This document shows, in pieces, positions 56,811 to 64,000 of a DNA stretch of 64,000 nucleotides. Position numbers and translations under genes: made by a program. The notes under the pieces are model-generated. The model was not told the origin of the DNA. It saw only the letters and a list, made by a program, of their open reading frames with translations, and did no database searches. The stretch spans positions 31,799,164 through 31,863,163 of the forward strand of contig NC_060062.1 of assembly GCF_020283565.1 (NCBI RefSeq). Reading direction: 5' to 3'. Numbering within the stretch: position 1 is the stretch's first letter; every line of letters begins with the position of its first letter. Source of the stretch: Trifolium pratense. Lineage: Eukaryota; Streptophyta; Magnoliopsida; Fabales; Fabaceae.

Positions 56811-59800
56811 TCTTGTTCTGTTTTCTGGATGAGATCCTAGGGAAGATACTTTCTGGTTATGGGCAAGTAAGGAATACTGAAAATTTGTTTGAACTTGGAG
56901 AAGTTCACATTGATTGAATGGTCCCTAGAAGTGGAGGATGGACTATTCATGATAGGGTGTGTATTAGACCTATCTTTTGTTGTTCAGGCGTGTAGATCTT
57001 GTGATGAGTTGCTGTATGGTTTGATTTATTTTCAAACATTTGTTATTGTAGTGTGCCTGAAGTTTGTTGAGGAGTTTTGTGGTTTGAATTTCGCTGCATA
57101 TATATCTGATGGAAAACTCCTGGTGGTTTTGTTTGTTGAGGATGCACCACTCTGTTCTATGATGTAAGCCCTGGTGTGGTGATGCTCGAGGAGAGTTTTT
57201 TAATTAACTTGTTAGAGATGCCGAAGATACTTGGGGGTGATCTTAAGTCCACTCATAAAGGCACTCATGTATGAGTTTGTTGAAAAGGGATCTGAAGGAA
57301 GTTATGAGCAATTTATTTTTGCTTCCAACTCTAAAAAGCTAACCTCCATTGGCTTTGATAAAGGATTTCTTGATGTGTTCCGTTAGAAGGGAACTGGTGT
57401 CTTACCAGATGTTGGAACATCTGACGGAACATCTGACGAGCAGATTCTGCAGAATTTTGTTGGATGACAGTAGGGCATGGCAGATGCTTGGGTGCTAAAC
57501 AAGTGTGTTGGTTACATATGTTTGGAACCTTCTCCTGACCTGGAAGAGGAGGCATCTGTGTCTGAGATGATTTCTACGCTAGAAACATGTCTTAGATAAG
57601 TTTGTTGGGACACGATCAACATATAGTTGACCTCTTGGGTTAGTTCATGTCTGATCCAAGTAAGTGGTAGTTGAAGTTATGTGCAGTGTTGATGTGTTAT
57701 ATGATGTTTTAACCATGCATGTTATATTTGTGTGATAATATCTAGTTGTATGAATGCATGATTAAGCAAGGAGGATTTATTATTGTTGGGACCAAAGGAT
57801 TATGGTTCTCTGGTATTTTTGGTAAAGTTAATTCTTTACCTTGTGCATTAAAGATATCTTTTGAATTAAGATTGACGAAGTTTTTACTTCCCTTCAAGTT
57901 GTGTGTTTGTGTTGAAGTGAAATGAAGTATATGTTGCATCCCTCTCTCCATTGTCTGGTGCACGTTAATCAAGGGAAATCCATCTGATGTAGTTAATACT
58001 TCCACTAAGGTCACAAGTGAGTTTGTTGATGAGTCTCTCAAAGGATCTGTCTCTGAAAATGATGTTGTGTCGAATGTTGACACATCTTTGGCACCTAAGA
58101 CTGATGTTGTGCTAAGTACTGTCACATCAGTGGTACCTAATATTGTGTTGGATCAAAATGTTCCAGATACCTGTTAGAGGGAATCTCCTCTATAGGTTCG
58201 GAAGAATGGCATCAAACATCTCAAAGTAAGACAAGAGGTTGGAACATTAGAAGAAGTTTTTGAGATGTAAAATATGCACGTCCCTGCATGTGTGGATGAT
58301 TTGATATTGGAAGTTGATCAACTACTGATGGTTGATTCTCCTGTGTCCCCTTGCAAGAGTTATGGACTACTATGGTATTTCCAGATCATAGTTCAGGATG
58401 AAACCGATGGGAGTGAGATTGATGCCAGAATTAATGTTGAAACATCTGCTCCAACATCTGCTTCTTCAGCCAAGGAAGCTGATTCTACTCAGGGTGGAGT
58501 ACAAGGTCAAGCAACTGACCTTATCTGAATGATTTTTTGTAAGAATAACTGTCATGAGTGGATGTCATCTGTTGGTGCCATATATGTGCAGAAGAATGAT
58601 GTCAGATCTAATGTCCTACCTTGTGTGAGAAGTCTGAACTTTATGGTTCAAAGAGTATATGAGAGTCTATTTCTCTTCATGGTATTCAGTTGTGTTGAAA
58701 AACCTGGATGATCTGCATTGATGGTACTCTATTGGGAGCTTCTTGAAGGATGTCTATGCACAATGAGTCCTTTTGAATGATGATTTATGAACCAATGCAA
58801 TTGGGTTCCAAAATCAGAAGCTGATGTCCCAAAAGATGTTGTGACATCATATTTACTGATGGCTGTTCTGTGGAAGGTGCTTGAGATTGTGCATGGGAGT
58901 GCTCAAGCTGTATGGTCAGAAGACGTGCTTCTGACTTTGTGAATCAGAATGTGGAGGTTCTGATCTTGTTTTAATAGTATGCTCTAGCAATGCATGACTA
59001 TTTATTCCACTAGTATCAACAACTACTAGTGAATGTAAGGGCAGAAGAATATTGTCAAATACTGAGGTTTGATAATTGTCTTTGGTTTTCTTCTGTTGCA
59101 AGTCACTCTAGAAAATGGTTGGTAATCAGGATCTTAGTCAAGCTTTTAAGCAAACTAAGATGTTTTGGAGTTTGTGAGTGACTTTACACCTTGTATGCAT
59201 GACATCCTGCCTATTCAAAAGGTCATGATACATAGTGTGGTTCTGCTAGGACATTGATCAGATGTGTCCTTGTTAAGTGAAGAGGTCAGAATGCTTGGAT
59301 GTATTCTCAAGAAGTGAGAGTATCTAACTCAGAATCGACTCTACTGAGGGAGTTGGTGTTGCCCTTCAACATGAAAGCATGAAGTCTTTCACATGTTTTC
59401 ATTTAGTGCTCGAGTTTTCATCTTCAGCTGGAGCCCTGATTATCTATGACAGGTAGAGTCGTGTGTTTATCTGTGGATTGCATTGGTACATATATATTGT
59501 CTAGAGTGTTGTACAAGCTTGTGGAGATCTTATGCCTCATATGAGAATATGATGTCAGACAACATGTTGAGACATTATGAAATTATTAACAAGGCATGGC
59601 TGATTCTAGTCATGTAAAGATGAATAATTATATCAGTTATCCACATATCTCTCGAGTGGTTAAATGGTTGAGTCTGGGAGAATTTATTTTTCTCTACAGA
59701 TTGTTTTTTGGAAGGACTTTCCAAGAGTCTTCATTATTGAGAGATGTCACAAATGTGATATTCAGATGTCTTGGTATGTGTCACTAAGTCTAAGTGAAAG

Positions 59801-61015
59801 GAGAACACTTTGAATCAAGTGGAAGACAGTATGTTTGAAGATGTGTTGATCAATGCAAGTAAAAGAAGACAATGTATGACTGAATGTTAGAACATTATTC
59901 GAGACATGTTTCCTGTAAGATCAACAAGGAAGTGAAATGGACAGTTTGATCAACCACGTGTCAGAAGGGAATGCATAAAAGGTCTGTGAATACTTTGAAT
60001 CCATCTGAATCTACTTCTATTTTGCTTGGTCAACAAAATGTGCATCATCTAGGAAACCTATTTCTAAATCCATTATTCAGGTTAATCTTATCTCTCAAAA
60101 GGTCCTAGAAAAGTCTATCTATGTTTGTTGATGATGTTAATAAACCTACCAAACTCGTTTTGATAATCTCATTGATTCAGTTGTCACCCCTAATGTTGAG
60201 TTAAATGTTGTTACCTCTGTTAAAGGTTTTTGTCAGTTCAAATGTTGTGGGTAGTGTTGAAACATTTGTGAGATCTTCCTCTGAAATTGTAATTCTAGAT
60301 AAACCAAGATCTCTTAAAACCATAGGTCAGTCTAGTATGAATGTTGTGGTTGTTGATGACATTTTTTTTTGAATTTTTTTTCTTCATGTGACATCTTTCA
60401 AAGTTGTTGATTCTGTCACTTTGTTATCCCCCACTAAAGTTGTGGTTGTGTCCCCCAAAGAAACCTCACCTGAGTCTGATGTCACATCAGATGTTGAAAC
60501 ATCTTGGACCAACCTATTTGTGTTGTTGAAACCTGTTCTACAATTCCCCAAACTGATGCTGATATGGTTCTGAGAGTCTTAAACCTGATTGTGATTTGGA
60601 GTATTGAAGATTAGAATGTGGTGGAAGAAACTGATCTTGATGATCTTCCACGTGTCCAAGCTATTGCTCAAAGTATGATTGAAAGAGAACTGGTCATGCT
60701 ATGACTGTTTGTGTGGATGTGCATTCTGCAGAGAAGTACTATACGTGTTCAGATGTGTTGTGATCAGATGCGATAATGCTCAGATATGTGATACTTAAAT
60801 GTGATTATGTGACAGTTTCAGATCTGCTTCTGAAACCTCTAGCTTTATGTTCTCATGAGATATGTTATGCTATGATGTTACCCATGTTGTCTACACATTC
60901 TGATCTGATTTTTGAGAATTTATTTTTCTCTGATGTGTAAGAATTTATTTTCCTCAGTATATGGGAGTTTATTTCTCCCTTTGTGCTTTAAAGGAGAAAG
61001 AAGCTATGAGAAGTA
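56811..61015 (+). other. Noncoding internal region of element E, first part
   Basis: No domain recognised. Short frames (for example 58274-58528, ending ...INVETSAPTSASSAKEADS; 60388-60573 with SDVETSW) echo the composition of the env-like frame downstream and may be decayed repeats of it. Holds several TTTATTT-loop hairpins and GATGTTGAAACATC-like words, listed under findings. Confidence 0.6.
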
Positions 61016-61665
61016 TTGCTAGTTCCTGACATTATTATCTCTGCTGGTGTGAATGTTGCTGATTCCACAAACACAATTATAGATGTTCTTGTTGCTGGTG
61101 TATCTCGGACAAAAGATGCTATTGGATCTGTTGTTGATAAACCAAAACAAACCGTTCTTGAAAAGGATGGTGTGCTAGACGTTGACACATCTGTGGTCCA
61201 ACCTAAGGCTGATGTTACTATTGTCCAGAAACCTGTTCAAGAAACTGCTGCGGTGAACGATGTTGGGACATCTGTTGACCCATCTGACTCATCTGATGAA
61301 GAAACAGGATCTGATGAAGAGAATTCTACTGAGGTTGAAGAAGGGTCTCTCAGTCTAAAGAACGTCATCAAATTGTGCCACTTAATGAAGAAGTGGTTGA
61401 TTCTGAAAAGAACATGTATGAGGTTACTGTGCCTGCTAGTAAGAAGAGATAGAGTCTGAAAAGAAATGAAGCACCTTCAAGTGACTCTAAGTATAATGCT
61501 GAGGAGGATGTACCAGACATCACACCCTCTGCCTCAAAGAAAAAGTCTGGTGGGAAAAAGATCCCTCAGAATGTGCCTGTTGCTCCTTGTGACAATGTTT
61601 CCTTTTATCGTGCTTCCTTTGCACAAAGATGGGATCATGTGTACAAGGGGAGTTTTTGTTAGATG
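61016..61665 (+). pseudogene. Env-like / putative plant transposon protein ORF, N-terminal remnant
   Basis: The frame 61016-61459 (147 aa) is Asp/Val/Thr/Ser-rich with repeated DV(D/G)TSV units and an acidic run (SDEETGSDEENSTEVEE). Shifted frames then carry NEAPSSDSKYNAEEDVPDI, SASKKKSGGKK and VSFYRASFAQRWDHVYK. This order resembles the env-like or 'putative plant transposon protein' ORF of legume SIRE-type elements, from memory. The recognisable conserved domain ends soon after its start. Frameshifts and a TAG near 61450 break it. Confidence 0.5.
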
Positions 61666-63529
61666 GATGCTCCATGCCCTGATTGGAAGACCACGTGCTT
61701 TGATACCATGCTGAAAGAACCTGTGCTAGAAGCTGTGTTACCATATGTTGCAACATCTTTGCTAACATGTGACGTATTTTGTGATTGCTCCTATTCGCTC
61801 TGATACCACGCTGGATAAACATGTTAAAACATCTTTGCTAACATGTGCTATGTGTTGTGCTATCATATGTTGAAACATCTTTGTTGTCAATGCTCTGATA
61901 CCATACCGGAGGAACCTGTGCTATCTGATGTGCTACTAGATGGTGAAATATCTTGGTCATCATGTTGAAAATTTTGTGCTGATGAAGTGTGGTCTGTTTT
62001 AGGCTATTTGATGATGACTCCACTGCTGATTTATATCTGATGAGGTATGTATCCCATGGTGTTGTCTTCGTTTGTAGTAGCTCTGTGCACTATGTTCCTG
62101 GATATCTCTACTATTGTACTCTTTGATTAATGCATGAAGACCCTATTTTGTCTAAACTTCTGACTAAAAAGGGAAGTAGTTTAGTATTTGGTAGGCATGA
62201 TATGTTTTGCTGCTAATGTCTATTGTGCTACCTGATGTTGAAACATATGCATGCTCTCTTAGTAGTTGGATGTGTTCTACTATATGATGTGGTGTCTGAT
62301 GCTTAGACATCTGCTAATCTTGAGTGGTGTAGTATTGAATATGTGTTGCTGTATGCTTATGTGCTGATATGGATGATAAAATTAAGGGGGAGTAAGAATC
62401 GTTTTCTGATGATCATTCTGATAAGCATGTGTCAATGTATTTGGAGGGAGTGAAATTAATTTTTGCTTTGATTCTGACTTTGAGGGGAAGTAGCATAATG
62501 CAATAAGTAGTTACTATTCTGTTGTGCAATGATCTATTTGTTTGCTCTGGATGATGTCCTGCCATATGTTGGAACATCCTGGTTGCATGAGAACTTATTT
62601 TTCTCAGCTTTGTGGGAATCTACTCTTCCCAACTGCTATTTTGTGGTTTGCTTAAGGAGTTGTGATCTGTGATGTGTTTTGTGTGCGGTAGCAGTATGTG
62701 ATGTATGGTATCTGATGATTATATGATGTGGAGCATAATGTTGAGGACATTTGCCTTTTTGTTGGTACGTGATGTAATGCTTCTGCTATTTCAAGACTAT
62801 GGATTGCTAGATACTAATATATGGATCTGTTATGCTCTGATATTCTGCACTATGGATTTATGTGATGTTCATTACTATTGCTCTTAATGCATGAAGTTTT
62901 TGTTTGGCATATTTTGTGGCTAAAAAGGGGGAGTAGTATGTTTGTTTGTGTTTTTCTGCTACTTTACAATGTTGTATCTGATGTTGTGACAAGCTAGTCT
63001 AGCCTGTCTATGAAGAAGTAGTAGTGTGTGTTGTGACATGCATGAATTCAGGGGGAGTAAGAACCATTTTTTTCTGATGGCCTGATGAGATGCATGAGCT
63101 GATCTATTCAGGGGGAGCAAAAGTATTTTTTTTCTGATCTGATATTAAGGGAGAGTAATGCAATATCAAGTTCTCTACCTATGTGTGCTTAATGTATGGA
63201 CGTTATGATGCGCTACAAAATGTTGAAACATCTTGATGCTGATGTGGGAATTTATTTTTCCCAAGTGTGCTTGTGAGAGTTTATTTCTCTCTACTGAAGG
63301 ATGAAGCTAAGTTGGTTATGATTCTGCTGCTGTGTATGCCTCTGATGATTTATGGTAAAGTTTATTTCTTTACCCTGTGCGTTATTTTTATTTGAGGAAT
63401 TATTTTGGAAGTAACATAGAAGATGTTCTACCTTCCTTCATATTTGTGTGCTCACGTTGACTTGAAGGATTGTATGGTTTTTAAATCTCTCTATGCTAAT
63501 TAATGGGCTGAAGTTGTTTTAGCCAAAAA
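61666..63529 (+). other. Noncoding 3' internal region of element E with hairpins and GGGGGAGTA words
   Basis: Imperfect direct repeats containing CTCTGATACCA and GCTAACATGTG (61690-61960), six stem-loops of the TTTATTT class, and at least five polypurine-tract-like words GGGGGAGTA or variants (about 62384, 62483, 62926, 63049, 63109, 63147). No open frame of note. Confidence 0.7.
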
Positions 63530-63546
63530 TTGCCAAAGGGGGAGAT
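63530..63546 (+). other. Polypurine tract of element E
   Basis: GCCAAAGGGGGAGAT, immediately before the 3' LTR start TGTTGGATATTTG. Confidence 0.92.
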
Positions 63547-64000
63547 TGTTGGATATTTGTGTGTTGGCCTCATTTTGCTAAAACAAATATACAAGCAAGA
63601 TGTTGGACCAAATGTTTCAACATGTTGGGTACAAAAGATGTTGGACCAAATGTTGTAACATGTTTGGGTACGACAGTCAGATTGCCCAAATCTCGCGCAT
63701 TTATTACACGTATCTGCTATATATGGAAATCCACTCTACAAACGTGTATATCAAGATTTGATCTGATCAAGGCGTTATCAGTGAAGATATGTTCTTATCA
63801 AGACTTAATGGAATGATTCAACACATTGTTTATTTCCTAAAGAGGATCAACTATTTTAGGAAAGTTTTTATTAAGGTCTGATTTGCTTAGCTGGACGTGA
63901 CTCAAAGACCAGCTGTGTTCTGAAGCTTATCTTGGAAGATCAGGAGCGTGCTAGCTCTGTCTATATAAAGAAGACTCAAGACCATGATTTTATGAACCGA
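63547..64000 (+). repeat. 3' LTR of element E (partial, cut by window end)
   Basis: First 454 bp of the LTR, one difference from the 5' copy. Confidence 0.93.

Larger units (their letters stand above)
55474..64000 (+). mobile_element. SIRE-like Ty1/copia element E without gag-pol, running off the window
   Basis: 5' LTR 55474-56791, tRNA-Met primer site at 56794, internal region to 63546, polypurine tract GCCAAAGGGGGAGAT, and 3' LTR from 63547 to the window end. The 454 bp of 3' LTR visible differ from the 5' LTR by one transition (A/G at the CTCRCGCATTTA site), so insertion was recent. Over 6.75 kb there is no gag, protease, integrase, RT or RNase H motif; only an env-like remnant is seen. 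The preceding 5 bp are CAAGT; the matching duplicate would lie outside. A nonautonomous element that must borrow proteins. Confidence 0.88.

Overview
The window is nuclear DNA of a flowering plant, most probably a legume. It is AT-rich and intron-bearing, and it is packed with nested LTR retrotransposons, MITEs and (TA)n tracts. The legume call is an inference. It rests on chromovirus LTRs beginning TGTAACGACC, SIRE-like copia LTRs followed by a tRNA-Met primer site, an env-like open frame of the kind found in legume SIRE elements (recalled, not searched), and a two-exon defensin-like peptide gene. I see no rRNA, no intact tRNA gene and no CRISPR.

Layout. 1-4.2 kb: a solo SIRE-type LTR with target-site duplication (TSD), an old LTR remnant and a hAT-like MITE. 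4.2-5.6 kb: the only intact-looking host gene, a small secreted cysteine-rich (defensin-like) peptide on the minus strand, with a 398-bp fold-back MITE in its intron. 6.4-16.7 kb: a long-TIR element, a LINE end, a truncated chromovirus-type LTR, an array of the word GTGTTCCGGTATAC, and a dead Myb-like transposon gene split by a 3.7-kb solo LTR that itself carries a MULE. 16.7-19.4 kb: gene fragments, including the START-domain exons of an HD-ZIP class IV homeobox pseudogene and an inverted copy of two of them. 19.4-41.7 kb: a nest holding an LTR with a hairpin-satellite MULE inside, a short SIRE-like element, a hAT-like composite with a solo LTR, a decayed Tat-lineage Ty3/gypsy element, two solo LTRs one inside the other, and two more minus-strand LTRs. 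41.9-44.4 kb: HD-ZIP IV exons 1-3 on the minus strand, in phase with the exons at 19.4-18.4 kb, so the nest appears to sit in one intron. 45.0-54.65 kb: a young Tekay-type chromovirus (LTRs about 0.4% apart, TSD TTCAC) broken by a 736-bp hAT element, one nonsense codon and a 1-bp deletion. 55.5-64.0 kb: a young SIRE-like element with no gag-pol, carrying an env-like remnant and running off the right edge.

What stands out is palindromic structure. Several LTR families carry, about 0.4-0.55 kb after a conserved splice-donor-like site, an island of GC-rich inverted words that differ between families. The two SIRE-like elements carry many hairpins with a near-constant TTTATTT loop but different, internally complementary stems. 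One of them also repeats a palindromic word close to GATGTTGAAACATC through LTR, spacer and coding sequence. These are the best candidates for something undescribed.
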